Notes: generated by a model from the sequence alone, not told the origin. A DNA stretch of 64,000 nt from Archegozetes longisetosus (GCA_018873245.2 JAEMBT020000009.1:4146242-4210241), one strand, 5' to 3'; counted from the stretch's first letter, positions 37,940 through 52,129 are shown. Translations and numbers: made by a program.

Positions 37940-39268
37940 TCAATTGCTTTTCGACATTTCTATAATTTTCAACAAAAAAATAACTGTTACCGAAATGATC
38001 TGTTGAAAGACAAAATCAATTTTAAGATCTTTTTGTTGTTAATTAGCAAATACTTACTTCATATCCACGGAAATAGTTAATAATAAATAGTTTCCAACAA
38101 TAAAACCCAACTCTTTTCTGACCAATTCTTTCAATGAATGACATTAACTATGATTGAAAAAATCCAATAAAACTTTAATGTAAATTTATATCAATTTGAT
38201 TCAGACCTTTAAACGTTTAGAATTATTTAAACTTAATGAAAAGATACTAGAGTTCAATAATTTATACGATCGATTGGCTTCACAATCAACTGAAGACGCA
38301 GTGTTTATGACCAATAATAAGATTGAAATAAATATAAGGCCGACATAAAATAATATGAATCTCATTAGAAAATCCATTTTTCCGAATAGTGACTGGTAAA
38401 TAAGCATATTGATTATTGATGAGAGTGACATCCATATATGGAATAAAAATTTCGACCAATAATTGTTATTATAGTCATAAATTTCTTCATGAATTGAGAT
38501 CAGAGATCGAATTGAATTAATCAAATCCAAACGTGTGTTAATTTGTGTTTTGAGTGAATTTCTTATCTTTTCATTGATTCTGAATATTTTACATTTGAGA
38601 TAATAACATATTATATAAAAATAAACTATTTGTGATATATTTATACTACAGATATGATAACAAGTGATGCTCCATAGAATGCAATAAGGAATGCCAAATA
38701 TTAGAAGTTGTTTAATTGATTCGTTTTGAATAAATGTTATGAGCGTCATAGTAAAAATGGTCCAGAATATTAAATTAGATATGTATTTCCAAACGAAGAA
38801 TAATGTTTTTGCAATTTTAACCATTTTGTATACATCTTCTTTATTTAAGAGACCAACATTTTTCGGTGAAACAAATCCCGAAAGCATTTGAAATGGTTTG
38901 TTATAAGAAGGCTTTATGTCATTCTTATAGTTGTAATAATGGAGTACTTGAGACACAATTGATATTGATGTTGTAAGACAAACTGCTATATCAATATGTA
39001 CTCTAGCTTTGAGAAAATGTCCAAATTCTCCGATATATACATAAAAATGTGGATCTTTCCCTGAACAAAATAACGAGATAAAGCAACGTATAAATTGTTG
39101 TAATTGAAGGATAAATATAAGTTTTGGATTATAAAACTTTTTCCTTTTGACGAATTCATTTGGAAACAGAGATAAACCGATTCTATATAAATGAGAATCA
39201 ACTGAATTGAGTACTAGATTTGGCGGTAAAACTTTATTAGGAACGAATACACTGTTTCTAGACTCCAT
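37940..39268 (-). CDS. Gustatory-receptor-like 7TM protein, copy C
   Basis: Three exons: 39268-38207 (354 codons), 38147-38058 (30 codons: LMSFIERIGQ..., GFYCW, NYFRGYE) and 37999-37940 (19 codons and stop: IISVTVIFLLKIIEMSKSN). All are phase 0, joined by a 59-bp and a 58-bp intron, 403 residues in total. Exon 2 ends GAA|GTAAGT and exon 3 has a good TTTCAACAG acceptor. Hydrophobic segments are spread through the chain (e.g. IDIAVCLTTSISIVSQVL, FILFYVGLIFISILLLVI) with a last one in exons 2-3, as in gustatory receptors. Probably a chemosensory ligand-gated channel subunit (inference). This copy gives the cleanest model of the family. The family name rests on architecture, not a database match. 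Confidence 0.75.
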
Positions 39269-40628
39269 TTCTAAACTAAATTTGCATTTAAAAATGAATA
39301 GAAATATTTTATCTAAATGAATTAATTTTAATTTTACAACAAATTTTTGCTTATAAATTACATTACTTTAAGTCCTATTTCTAACTCAATTCGATTAATG
39401 GATGCAGAATATCAGTACTAGAAAGCTGTTAAAGAATATTATTACAGTCTAAGATGTTATAAGTTTATTTTTATTGCACAAAATACAAATAATGCTATCG
39501 TGTCTTTATGGATCATTGATAATTTGAAAAAATTTAATTAATACGTTACTTCATAAATTTCTACTAATGTGGATATAGCTTTTGTTGGAGATATTGAATA
39601 ACGAATTTGAAATCGATAAAATATAACTTAAAATATATTTCCTTATTCATACAACTATTCTTTTTATAAATATAGTTTATGAACAGTAAAAAGATATTAG
39701 ATTGTTTTTATAAGCATGAATTCAGCGCCTGTAACTTAATGGGTGAAAATAAATGTTAAATATCTCAAGGGAACCGAAATATTAAAACGTTTCTAGGAAA
39801 ATATTGACATTCATCTGATGCCCAAGTTAATTTATTTGTATAGTAGTTTCTAGGTTCTATTAATAACATGAGTAACTTTTATGAACTTTAAAGAGCTTGT
39901 GCGTACTTCCACAGTGAAACAGACACTCTGATTTTGATGAAACTATGCGGGTATTAAAGCTCATTATTAAAACATATTGGAGGTTTTATTTTTTTTTAGA
40001 AATATTCTATAGGGAACATTTAAAACACTTAAGTATCAAATATTTAAAAACTAATAACTTGAAAGGCGTTACATAGAACTTAGTTAAAACTTGTTTACTA
40101 TGAAAAGTTAATGAGCTATATTCAATGATAGTATGTAGTTTACATTCTACTTTATATAACGAGATAATTTAAAAATTGAAATATTTCGAACATTTATTCA
40201 TAGTTCCCCTTTTATTTCAGACCCATTCATTTGTATTTCTATAGTAAAGCACTATCAAGTATATATATATGCAAAATGATTGGGTCCGTGCTCCGAAGGT
40301 AACAAACTGATAAATCGCAAAAGCTTTTTATATGTACATGCCAAATCCATTTTGAAGAACTTTTTTGTCAATAGTTTATTTCTTTTGCTTAAAATAGTAC
40401 TATGACCTCCAAAAGTCTTTGTAAAACTCTGCGCCAATATTTAAAGGAAGAGATATGATTGAAATAAAACTTTAATTTATAACTTTAAAAAAGTTAATAG
40501 TAATGACAGTATGCAATCATAAAATATTTTGTGGTAATAAATTTTATAGCATTCCCTCAAAATTTTGGCTATAATTTTCTGCGAAATTTGAATTTTTACA
40601 GAGACTTTTGAAGGTGATAGTGCATCTT

Positions 40629-40869
40629 GAGATTTACTATCAGAGTCTGAGGATTGCACTACTTGAATCTCGCGCTCATTAATGTATTCAAATGAGTACA
40701 ACAACAATGAAGTATAACACTTTTAGCAGAAGTTCTTCTATCAGAAAGTTTATAGTATTTTATGTAACAATGGTATCCAATTGTTGTACTTTGCTGTTGT
40801 ACTCATTTGAATACATTAATGAGTGCGAGATTCAAGTAGTGCAATCTCAGACTCTGATAGTAAATCTCT
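40629..40869. repeat. Near-perfect inverted repeat, about 75-bp arms
   Basis: 40629-40705 and 40795-40869 are reverse complements with about two differences (core GCACTACTTGAATCTCGC), separated by about 89 bp. The arm lies directly upstream of the decayed transposase below, like the inverted repeat at 61348-61480. The minus-strand frame at 40477-40707 comes from this arm. Confidence 0.8.
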
Positions 40870-40899
40870 AGAAGTACTACTTTAAACAAGACAAATAAA

Positions 40900-41300
40900 T
40901 CAACTAACAAGAGAGTTCTCTAAAATGGATTTGGCACAGAAAATCCGATCGCTTTGAGCTTTACAACAAAACATCTTAAAGAAGTAGGCATAACGAGGCA
41001 AAGAATATATAGAATCATTAAACAATACAAAAAGTACAAAGCTGCTTATTAAACTTAATTCCTGGTAGACCTTTAAATAGATCAGTCGAGTCTGTAAAAG
41101 AACTAATTGATAAAGAATCGGGAATTTCAGTAAGAAATGGGAGACTTAAAACAAAGTTGTTTTACATTTATCAATTCATAAATGTAAAAAAATTAAGAAT
41201 TAGGGCTTATGTCAAGCAAACTGTTCCGAAATACACAGACAATTATGTTCTAATAGCACATAAAGCTAGTCGAGAATTATACCGAAAAACAGTACCGTAA
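40900..41300 (+). pseudogene. Tc1/mariner-type transposase N-terminal fragment
   Basis: Translation in shifting frames gives a helix-turn-helix (GITRQRIYRIIKQYKKYKAA), a PGRPLNRSVESVKELIDK linker, then KQTVPKYTDNYVLIAHKASR and ELYRK. This order matches the DNA-binding half of Tc1/IS630-type transposases. The catalytic half is not present. A small GC-rich palindromic segment (TACCGTAAC ... GTTACGGCA, 41297-41364) interrupts the right end. Confidence 0.6.
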
Positions 41301-41814
41301 CCGATTTGAACCATGGTGGGGCTATTGCCCCCTTAGCCCCCTATGTAGTTACGGCAATACCGAAAAACTAAATTGCTTGTTATGTACATGAAACTTGATT
41401 CCCGATTGATTCCATTTAAGTCCTTGTAAAGAATATTTTCATGCAGTCGACAAGAAATCAGTTTCTGACAAAGTTTACTTTAAATCTAGGCAAAATTTTA
41501 CCAAACGATATTCTGTGTCAAGTTGTGTGTTAGATGGGGAATATTAGCAAACTTTATGTTTCTAGTGGAGTTCAATTCGAACTGTTCAAATGGGGTGTTA
41601 GAGGCATAGAATTATAAAAATTTTACTTCAATATACATTTGCTTTAGATAAACGTTCATTTAAATGTGTTATAATTTGCATTTTATTCAGAAAATTAAAA
41701 ATATAAATTTTCCTTTTGCATAAGCCTTAATTATTCGTTAATATGTGTTACACAATATTATAAAAAATGGGTGAATCCGGGCTAATGGGTCTAAAGAAGT
41801 TCCTGACCCCAACC

Positions 41815-42000
41815 CTCAAGTGTGATATATCATTGTTTTCAGTTTGTCAAGCTGAACATTTTTATATCACACTTGACTACATCCAACCCGAACCTGACCA
41901 CTTCTGAGCAACACCCGACGGGAGTGGCTGACCCGACCAACTGATATATCATTGGACTCAGGACATCGAACTGAGCATTTTGATACCTCACTTGGTCAAT
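41815..42000. repeat. Hairpin and imperfect tandem repeat
   Basis: CAAGTGTGATATATCA at about 41818 faces TATATCACACTTG at about 41863. A second diverged copy of the unit (CTGATATATCATTG... CCTCACTTGG) follows at 41940-41998. No coding sequence. Confidence 0.5.
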
Positions 42001-42049
42001 TATCATGTATTGAAAAGTCTAAAGGAGGGCTGAGGCTCCTTTAGAACGG

Positions 42050-43560
42050 ATAATCGAATGTAATGCAAAAAAATAAAAACATTCGATTTTAAGCAAAGAG
42101 AAGTATAAGAAATGGTGTTCGATTGGCAACTATTTGCTTAAGCGAAGAGAAGTCATAAGAGAAAAGAAGTTTGTGAATAGCACACAATGACAGATAAGCC
42201 CTTTCTTTCAGTTTGTCCTATGTTATATTAGACATCTTAAAAGTTTTTAGTATTTCTCACGTGCATCAAATTCGAAAGATTGTCACATATAAAGAATAAG
42301 TATATGATATCTATTACTCCAGTTCTAAGTTAAATGTAGAAATGATTTCTTTTATGACACCCATTGTCATGAACTTTACTAACTGAAATATTGGTCAGAA
42401 AATAATAGTTACATCAAATGATGGCACAACTATAGCTTAGCGATTCAACGTAAAAGTTTGGGGCAGTCATTAGTGTTATAAACTATTTCAAAGTATGTGA
42501 CGGTTTATCAACTTGATGCATGTAATAAAAAGGTTAAAACTTTTAAGATGCCTAATAAAGAAAATATAGCGCAAGTTCAACGAAAGGTTTCTGTTATTAT
42601 CATAGAAATAACGAATACAAATATTGTTTGAGTAACTAGAAATTGTTTTTTATTTTATATCTGACGCTTAGGTAACTTTAATCATTAATATTTCATCACT
42701 TAGTAGTTAGGGTGTTACCTAAAGAAACTAGAAATGCGTTTAATAATGTTGAATGACATTGTATCAAAACATTTTAGGATTTAATCAATTTTCGAGTAAC
42801 TTTTAGAAATTATTTTTATATTTGTTATTTTAACAGTATTATTAATTGCTTATACTTTAAACTTGATTGTTAACAACTCAGTTAAAAATCTGCCTGATGT
42901 TACGACAGTCTACAAAATATCGATTTACACTACAATTATATTATAAGAAATGACGAGAAATATTAGTTCTACCTAACAACTTTATGATATTAATGAGAAA
43001 TAGTAAGTCCTGCAATGGTGCAAATATTTGATTTACATATTTGCTCATTAAGAAACTTTCCAATCAGTTTTAGAAACTTCTATATATGAGAATATATTTT
43101 TACGAGACCATTATATTTTGGTGAAACCAAGCCAAAAGTAATTTCCAGTCGTATTAGATATGAGGTTTTGCATAGTTTTTATTATTGTTGTGATATTATC
43201 AATAATAGTGTCATTGATTTCATTTTATGGTGAATTAACACAACAAAAACTTTTCTGATAAACAACTAATTTATTCGATGCAGAAAAATAACTATTAATA
43301 CTATTAATAAATAATTTAACATAGAATTTAACTTTTCTCTTAAATGATTAAGCAAATAGCATAAACAAATTGAGTGTAAGCAGATTTCCGTGTTCCTCAA
43401 TATTACATATAAGATTAGACTAATTCTAAAAAGGTTTCGCATCTATATAAATAAAGATTTATAAGAGTATTATCGATAAATTTGATCATTAATCTTACAC
43501 TTACATTATTCTAACACTTACTCAAACTGGTATTCATGCGAAGTGTTTTTGATCGTTAAT
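42050..43560. other. Intergenic, receptor-unit flank
   Basis: AT-rich, no gene. The right part resembles the downstream flanks of the other minus-strand receptors (e.g. AATATTACATATAAGATTAG at 43404, the empty counterpart of the hAT site at 57616). Confidence 0.45.
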
Positions 43561-43589
43561 TTGATTTGAATCGCTTTTCGATGTTTATA

Positions 43590-45007
43590 CAATTTTCAGA
43601 AGAAAGATAATTGTTATCGAAACGATCTGTTAAAATTTAAAATCAAATTTTAAATCTTTTTATTGTTCCATTGGTAAATACTTCTTATCCATGGAAATAA
43701 TTGATAAAAAATAGTTTCCAATAATAAAATTCAACTCTTTTCTGGTCAATTCTTTCTATGAATGACATTAACTACGATTGAAAGAAATTCAATGAAAGTT
43801 TAATTTAGATTATATAAGATTTCATTCAAACCTTTAAACGTTTAGAATTATTTAAATATCTACCACTAAATGAAAGAATACTAGAGTTCAACAATTTATA
43901 CGTCCGATTAGCTTCACAATGAACTGAAGACGCGGTCATTATGACCAATATTAGAATTGAAATAAATATAAGACTGACATAGAAAAACAAATCTCGACAG
44001 AAGATCCATTTCTCTAAACAAAGACTGGTAAATGAGTATATTGATTATGGTAGCGAGTGGTATCCAAATATAGAATAGGAATTTTGACGAATAGTTTTAT
44101 TATAGTCGTTAATTTCTTCATGTATTGATGTCAGAGATTGAGTTGAATTAATCAAATCTAAACGTGTGTTAATTTGGTTTTTGAGTGAATTTCTTATCCT
44201 TTCATTGATTTGAAATATTTTACATTTGAGATAATAGCATATTATATAGAAATAAACTATTTGTGAAATAATAATACTGTTTATAATATAAATTTTTTTC
44301 TACACATTAGTTATGAGTTGAACTTGTTGTTTGAAGTGAATCCCAAAACAGAAGTTAACTCGAGATAAGTCCCTTTACGTTCCGTCAATTCATATGATAA
44401 CAACTAATACTCCATAAAATACTGTGAGCAATACCAAATATTATAAATTGTTTAATCGATTCGTTTCGAATGAATGCAAAACATGTCACAATTAAAACAC
44501 TCCAAAAAATTAGATTAGGAATAAATTTCTAAATTAAGAATAGTATTTTTGCAATTTTAACCAATTTATAGACATCTTTTCTATTTGAGAGACCAACACT
44601 TTTCGGTGAAGTCAATCCCGAAGGCATTTCAAATGGTTTGATATAAGAGGGCTTTATACCATTCTTGTAGTTGTTATAATGGAGAATTTGAGACACGATT
44701 GATATAGATGTTATAAGACTAGCCCCGATATCAACATGAACTCTAGCGTTGAGAAAATATCCAAATTCTCCGATATATACATAAATATCTGGATCTTCTA
44801 CTGAAGAAAATAAAGAAATGATACAACGTATTAATAGCTGTAATTGAATAATAAATATAAACTTTGGATTTTTAAACTTTTCCTTTTGACGAATTCATTT
44901 GGAAACAGAGATAAACTGATTCTATATAAATGAGAATCAACTGAATTGAGCACTACTTTTGATTGTAAAACTTGATTAGGATCGAATACACTGTTTTCAA
45001 ACTCAAT
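43590..45007 (-). pseudogene. Receptor-like pseudogene, copy D
   Basis: Aligns along its length with copies C, E, F and G but is dead. The start codon is ATT instead of ATG (45007-45005). There is a small deletion near 44879 in the conserved FVKRKKF block. About 110 bp of foreign sequence (44283-44392) splits the middle. Exon 2 (about 43771-43687) has TAA where GGA-TAT-GAA is expected. An exon-3 relic (IVSITIIFLLKIV) remains near 43628. Several breaks of different kinds suggest long-standing loss. Confidence 0.85.
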
Positions 45008-45499
45008 TCATAATCTAGATATGTATTTGAATAAATAAAATATTTTATCTAAATGAACTAATTTTTACTTTATAATAAAGTCCTACTTTAATATTATGTC
45101 AATATTATTTCTAGCTTTATTCGTTTAATAAATGCTGAGCATCAGTACTAAGAAGTTATTATCAGCTATTATTTCAGTTGAAGTTGTTATAAGTTTATTT
45201 TTATTCCATAAGATACATATAATTTCATTATATCTTTATGGATCATTGATAATTTGAAACAATTTCACTTATAGTTTAACAAAAGCTATAATTTTTAGAA
45301 GTTTATAAATTTTAATGATATTGCTTCAAATCATCAATGATCCATAAATTTATAATAATAGGACTATAGCTATTGTTTGAGAAGATCTTGAATAGCAAAT
45401 TTGAAATAAATCGATAAAATATAACTTAAAATATATTTAACTGTTCATAGAACGCATTCTCTTTATAAATTCAGTGTATGAGTACTGAAAAGACAAATT

Positions 45500-47480
45500 A
45501 GTTTATATTAACATGAATTCAGCGCCCGTAACTTAATAGGTGAAAAAAATTATTAAATATTTCAATAGAATCGAAATATCAAAGCATTTTTAGAAAAATG
45601 TTGACATCTACCAGACGCTCAATTTAATTTAATAGGATGTGGGTTTCTAAATTATATTAACAATATTCTTTTAACTTTAATAATGAAGTTATTGTGAACA
45701 AAGAGCCCTTAATAATAGAAATCATCTACATTTCCATAAATTCTTGTTCCCAAAAAATAAAAATGGTCTCCAAATAATAAAAACTTGAGTTTCTTTTGAT
45801 GAGACATGCGCTTAGCTTAATGAACGAACGCTAAAAGTAGAATAACTTTTATAGATAAAATATTCGCTCAGTATTCATATAGATTTTACATTAAAACTCA
45901 ATGATCCTGCTTTTCATCCACTGTAATAAAGTTATCGGTAGGTTTTTATAACTATAAAATTTCATAATAGAACTGTTAAGGTTAATGTTTCGAATCAAAT
46001 CAAATCAAATTTTTATAACTAAAAATATACAAAGCAACCAATTAATCTTTTCTGGCCGAAGATCTTTAATAAAATTTTAATCTCAAAAGATATAATGGCA
46101 AAATTTGGTTTGAATATGCTTCAATTTAACAATTGAACTTATATACTTTATACATTGAAACTCTCATACATTATTAAGAGTTCTAAAAACTAACCACCAA
46201 ACATGCCGTTAACCATAAAACAGCGTAATATTGAAAGTTATGACCACAGATCTGGTCGACAAACGATTAACAGGTAAACCAATAAATACAATATTCGTTA
46301 CTAAACTGTTGATTGAGTTTAAACGCAACAATAGGTCATGAACTACAAGATATCAACAGAATTAAAGAGACGTATAAACTGCACTACATCTATGATAACA
46401 TTCATTTAAATAATACAGTTTCTTAACTTCTTAATGCAATTCAAAAGCGTGTCGTGACAAAAGTTCACACAAGGCTCGCGGACAAATTTTCTCATGTGTT
46501 CGCAAGTAAAAATGTTTGCACGATATAAGTTCCTTGATCAAATATTCACTGACAAATGATATTGGCGCGGAGGTATAAATCCGTGATAAATGAAAAAAAA
46601 TTGTTCAAATAGTGACTGCAGAACATATTTAAAATATTATTGAAAATATGGGAATATTGATTTGTTGGACTGATTGCGAGGAATCGCTCATAACGTTAGT
46701 TTGCAAGTTTAAATATGTATATATCCTTTTTTAAAAAAAATTTTAATAATCGATAGAGCAGTATGTCTACTGTATTCTTCTATTATATTGTTTAAGATAA
46801 AAATTTTGTAAGCATCACATTCTGATGTCTCATGTTCTGCATACGAATAACGCGAACTTTATCTGCGAAATTTTGTTGGTGAACCATTTAAAAGATCAAG
46901 CTACTGAATATCTGCGGAGATCCTAATTGACTGTTTTAACCCTTTTGACTAATTAAACACTCAAATTTTCCTAAGTGGCAAATTTAGTTCTAGAAAAATT
47001 AAATCCATAATAACCAATTTTGAGAGTTACGAAGGGGTTTTTTGAGCATAAGTTAGATGCTTATACTAAGTTGCCCACTATTGTCCTGTCTGTAGGAATT
47101 ATTGTAAAATTGTCTTTAGTGAGATTGTTGTAGCAATTACTTAGTGAAATTTTCTAATTTATACTAAATATCAGTTAAATATTAATTTGATGACGATCTG
47201 GCCGTAATGCTTATAAGAACATGAAACTAACAGTTAAAGATTGAGTTAAATTATTTCCTGATTTCAGTTTCAACACATGTTATAGCTTTTTATAAACTAA
47301 GTTTCAATCATAAAACCAAATTTAACCAGCTTTTCGGTGAAATTTCTTAAACCAGTGTTAGATAAGAAAATTAAATCAGCTCAATGGAATTCCACTCTGT
47401 TATAGCATGAAGTTTTCTTCTATATTGGTGAATCATTCTTCGAAACTTCGATTAATTTCAAAAGAAAAATTATAGTGAGC
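45500..47480. other. Intergenic between copies D and E
   Basis: The left part (45500-45660) repeats receptor flank blocks seen at 39720, 55440, 56210 and 61010 (AGCGCC-GTAACTTAAT-GG). The rest shows no gene and no clear repeat. Confidence 0.45.
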
Positions 47481-47559
47481 GCTACCATCTATGATATTGG
47501 AAATTATTGAAAACAAGTAAATTAGTCTGTAAAATGATTCAATATAAATCAATACTTAC

Positions 47560-48780
47560 TTCATATCCACGGAAATAATTAATCACAAATAGTTTCCAAC
47601 AATAAAATCCGACTCTCTTCTGGCCAATTCGTTCAATAAATGACATTAACTATAATTAAAATAAATTCAATAAAAAATTGGTTTCGATTATATTATTTTT
47701 AATTCAAACCTTCAATCGTCTAAATTTATTCAAACTTCTGCCACTGAATGATAGGATACAAGAGTTCAACAATTTATACGATTGATTAGCTTCGTAATGA
47801 ACTGAAGAAGCTGTCTTCATAACTAATAATAGTATCCAAACGAATATAAGACTGACACAAAACAAAAGAAATCTCATTAGAAAATCCATTTTTCCGAACA
47901 AAGATTGATAAATGAGTGTATTGATTATTGATGCGAGTGATAACCAGATATAGAATAGAAATTTCGACCAATAGTTATTGTTATAGTCATCAATCTCTTC
48001 GTGTATTGATGTCAAAGATTTAATTAAATTAATCAAATTAATATTCGGTTGAATTTTGGTTCTGAGAGAATTTTCCATCCTTTCATTGATACGGAACAAT
48101 TTGCATTTGAGATAATAGCAGATTATATAAAAATAGACTATTTGTGAGATAATAATACTGTAGATAAAATAAGCAGTAATGCTCCAGAGAATGCTATGGG
48201 GAATGCCAAATATCATCAATTGTTTAATCGATTCATTTCTGATAAATACTAAAAACGGTATAATAAAAGCGGCCAAAAAAGTTAGATTAGATATAAATTC
48301 CCAGATGAAGAATAAGATTTTCGCAATTTTGACCAAACTATAGATATCTTCCTTATTGTACAGACCAATGCTTTTTGGTGAAACCAATCCCGAAAGCATC
48401 TTAAATGGTTTGAGATAAGAGGGCTTTATATCATTCTTAAAGTTGTAGTAATGAAGAATTTGGGACACAATTGATATCGATGTCCCAAAAAATACTGCAA
48501 TATCGATATGTACTCTGGCGTTAAGAAAATATCCATATTCTCCAATATATACATAAAAATTCGGATCTTCTTCTGAAGAAATTAATGAAATGAGACTACG
48601 CAAAAATAGTTGCAATTGAATAATGAATATAAACTTTGAGTTATGAAACATTTTCCTATCGGCAGATTCATTTGGAAACGGAGATAAACCGATTCTATAT
48701 AAATGAGAATCTACTGAATTGAGTACTAATTCTGGTGATAAAACTTTATTAGGATCAAAATTACTGATTTCAGACTCCAT
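47560..48780 (-). CDS. Gustatory-receptor-like 7TM protein, copy E
   Basis: Exon 1 is 48780-47710 (357 codons). Exon 2 is 47649-47560 (30 codons: LMSFIERIGQ..., GFYCW, VINYFRGYE, then GTAAGT). Both introns and the reading phase match copy C. A third exon homologous to IISVTVIFLLK was not found. A TTTTACAG acceptor at 47527 opens only 14 unrelated codons before a stop, so the C-terminus is uncertain. Family blocks are intact (HYYNFKNDIKPSY, KPFKMLSGLVSPK, YNNNYWSKFLFYIW, KTASSV, SYKLLNS). Loss of the last exon could make it non-functional, or it may use a different 3' end. Confidence 0.7.
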
Positions 48781-49435
48781 TCATATTAAATACATATTAG
48801 AATAATTATAATTTCATATGATCACACAATGAATTAATTTTAATTTTATAAGAAAAAGTCTTCGAGGGAATTATTGATGAACTTACATTTTTAGAAACAC
48901 AGAACGTGAATACTAGCCAGTTGTTGGAAAATATTATTCTAATTGCATAAAATAAAAATAATTCCTATTTTGACTTTAAATTTAATTTCGATCAATATTT
49001 ATAATTTGCTACCTAATGATATTTGCATAACGTCTTTCGCTGAATATTAGTTCAAAAACTTATTAGAGATATTCATTAATTTATTTTTATAATATAGAAT
49101 ATAGGTCCATGACGTCTTCATTATTTATTCAAGAATAATTATATACTTCTGCAAATAATTATTATTAAGCCATGAAAGCTTCAAAATAATTTATAAATTT
49201 TCTAATGTTGATATTTTTGCTCGAGTACATGAACGTCAAACTTAAAATAAATCAATAACTGTATAATTGATAATTGGTTTATTTAATCGGAGTTCACATA
49301 AATACAGAAACCAGAACTAAAAGGACATGTATTTTTTAAACTTATCTTCAGAAAGAATACCAAAAACATAGTAAGAATTTAAATTAATAAAAAATTAGTT
49401 TAGCTTAAGTTCATATTCACAAAAATTGTAGAAAG

Positions 49436-49520
49436 TATACTTTATATTCGTGGAAATAGTTTGTTGTAAATAGTTTACAACAATAAAGTCCTACTCTTTT
49501 TTGACCAATTCATTCAGCTA
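49436..49520 (-). pseudogene. Isolated receptor exon-2 relic
   Basis: The reverse strand reads IGQKRVGLYCCKLF then NYFHEY, with an in-frame stop at its start. This matches receptor exon 2 (IGQKRVGFYCWKLF, NYFRGYE). No exon 1 follows, so it is a leftover of another copy. Confidence 0.75.
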
Positions 49521-50269
49521 GTATGTTATTCTTAAAACTTTCTCCGGAAAAAATAATTATTTGAAAAATCGATTAAAACACATAGGTAAAACGTCTATAA
49601 GTTGAACACATTTGGGATCTGTAAATCCTATCTAACTTATACAAGTTTCAAGTTATAGAGGTTTTTAAACATTATGGTCTGTGAGGAATGTTCAAGTTCT
49701 AGAGGGTGTTCAAGTTATAGATCGTCCAACTTATGGAGGTTTACTGTAATTATAATTAAATTTAAATTATTCTGAATTAATCGTGAGTATACTTTTATAT
49801 CTATTATATGCTTATAAAAACTTGAAAATTACTCTGAAATACGTGTAGAAGCTTAATTTAGAAAAAAAACTTATTTATTCACCAATATATTCTATAGATG
49901 TAGAGCAAATCCAAAAATTCACACAATATTGAAAAACAAATTTCATAAAAATTATCTATTACATAACTCAGTAACAAAAAATAATTAAAAGTATGTTAAT
50001 TAGCTAAGAAGAAAAATGATAGTTTTTGTGACGTTAAGTGCGAACTTATTTCTGATACGGAATATTGTTTTCAATTTAATATGAAGTCGTGAAATTCAAA
50101 TTAACTTTATCTCTAAAAATGAAATAAAAACTTGAAAATGTTAGTCTTTCTATTGTTAAAACACTGTGTTTGTTTAAAACTATTGTTATTTCAAAGCTAT
50201 CGAAACTATAATTTTGATCTTGAAAAACTTGTGCTGTAGTATCGTTAAGTTTTAAAATACTAAATTTTA

Positions 50270-51180
50270 TTCTCATTTCATATACAAACAGTAAAAACCA
50301 AAGTAAACTGTTCCAATACCACAGAGCTCTTTCTTTCAAACGTGGTCATTGATTGTGAAGAAACTTATATATGAAGAATTGATTATCTGCGTTTCAAAAT
50401 CAATCAATAAATGGAATTGGTTTCATAATCCATTATTTGTATTTACAATCAATTTTCAGCTATAAGTCTGTTTAATTATATCATTACCAGTCTGTTTAAT
50501 AATATCTAATCGCAAAACAGAATTTCTAATAATTTTTGGAAATATCTCACACATTTTGACTTAAACATAAGTAGATATTGTAATACATGGGGGTTTTCAC
50601 GCTTATTATAGCGCTTTATAAATACTGAACATCACTACTGGAAAATTACTAAAGAAAATTATTTCAGTTCAAATTCGAAATCAATTTTGATCACATTAAT
50701 ACAAACGATATCTTTTCGGATCATTAATTACTTTAAACAATTATCACTAAGTCATATTAAGGTTTAACATTTTGGGAACGATAATGGCTTTATTTCACAA
50801 GATCTTGAATAAGAAACTTAGAATAGTTCTATGAAAAAATTTTAAAATTAATTTTCTCATTCACGGATCATATTACTTGTATTAATACATGCAGTAGTAT
50901 GATTACTGAGTAAAGTAACATTATTTTAGTCGAAATTGAGTGTTGTAGTGAAGTAAGGGGATGAACATAATTGCAGTAGAACTAAAAATAAAAATCTATG
51001 AGTCGAACGTTAACATCTATCTGATGCTCAAGTTGATTCAGTTGAATATTAGTCTTAAAGTTTTATCAATAATTTAAGTTGATTAAAAGAGGCCAAAATG
51101 CAATGTTTTTGAATCAATTTTCAAAATCTGACTTACATTAAAATGTTGTGTGCCAATTTATTCTATTTCTTAGCTACCTC
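50270..51180. repeat. Duplicated receptor flank (partner 35890-36240)
   Basis: Carries the same ordered blocks as 35.89-36.24 kb, uninterrupted by the hAT element there. A receptor N-terminal relic follows at about 51505-51570, as at 37110 after the partner copy. Confidence 0.65.
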
Positions 51181-52129
51181 ACTGATTAAGAGCTAAATTT
51201 ATTTTCGATGACTAGTAATAGCACTTAGGCTATTCTTCATTATCTAACCATAAGATTGGAAATGTTCAACTTATTTTATTAATTAATGTAAATGAAAACA
51301 TAACCCTTGATTCCCAGTTTTGTTATAATAAAGGAAAATCATTTTTATTCTATATTGGAAATTTTTACTTTCAGAATTGTCAGACATTAAACCTTAATTA
51401 ATAGCATAATAACTGAAATAGTTATTACTGTTATGGAATTTTTTATTTTACCAACTAAAATATGTATTAGAATAATGAATATGGGCCTAAATATTGAAAT
51501 ATTTTCTTTCAACTAATTTTTTATGAAATAGATAAAACGTATTCTATACAGATAAGAGTAAAAAGAATCGGATAATTACTTTTGTAGTGAGCTATTTAGA
51601 TTGAAAGGCACTTTTTTAGAATAGATGCAGAAACTGGATGTGTATTAGGATATGAATAAAATTTTTTATTTTAATTATTGAACTAAAGTTTCATTTTTAT
51701 CGACACTAATAATTTACGACTCAATGATCTTTTGTCGTTTTTTACTAAACTTTAATTCAAAACTTCTATTGAGCCATTAATTAAATCATTTTTATTATAC
51801 AGAGCTTTTCTTATAGGATGCATATAAAATAATACATTAAAACTTCAAAATGGGAAAGGAGGAAGTCCATTTTTGGAGGTAATTGCAACATTGCAGAACC
51901 TATACCAAAATACTTGCCAGGTCAAATACTAGAACTTTACTTATGGGAGTATAGTTGTTGAGGGCGGGGTTCACCCGCTAAATGGCTCTTAAGTTGTAAT
52001 CAAAAATTGAGGAAAACACGAATACGAGGTGCCAATTCCTATTAGTCCAAACATGCTGAACCAATGATGGTGTTAATTTTTCAATAGAACATGGTAAATG
52101 GCGGGTTTCTTAAAGTCGATAATAAATCA

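Noticed and set aside
38986-39201. Second frame over receptor C (also 47786-47971 over receptor E)
   Set aside because: Alternative reading frame of conserved receptor exons.
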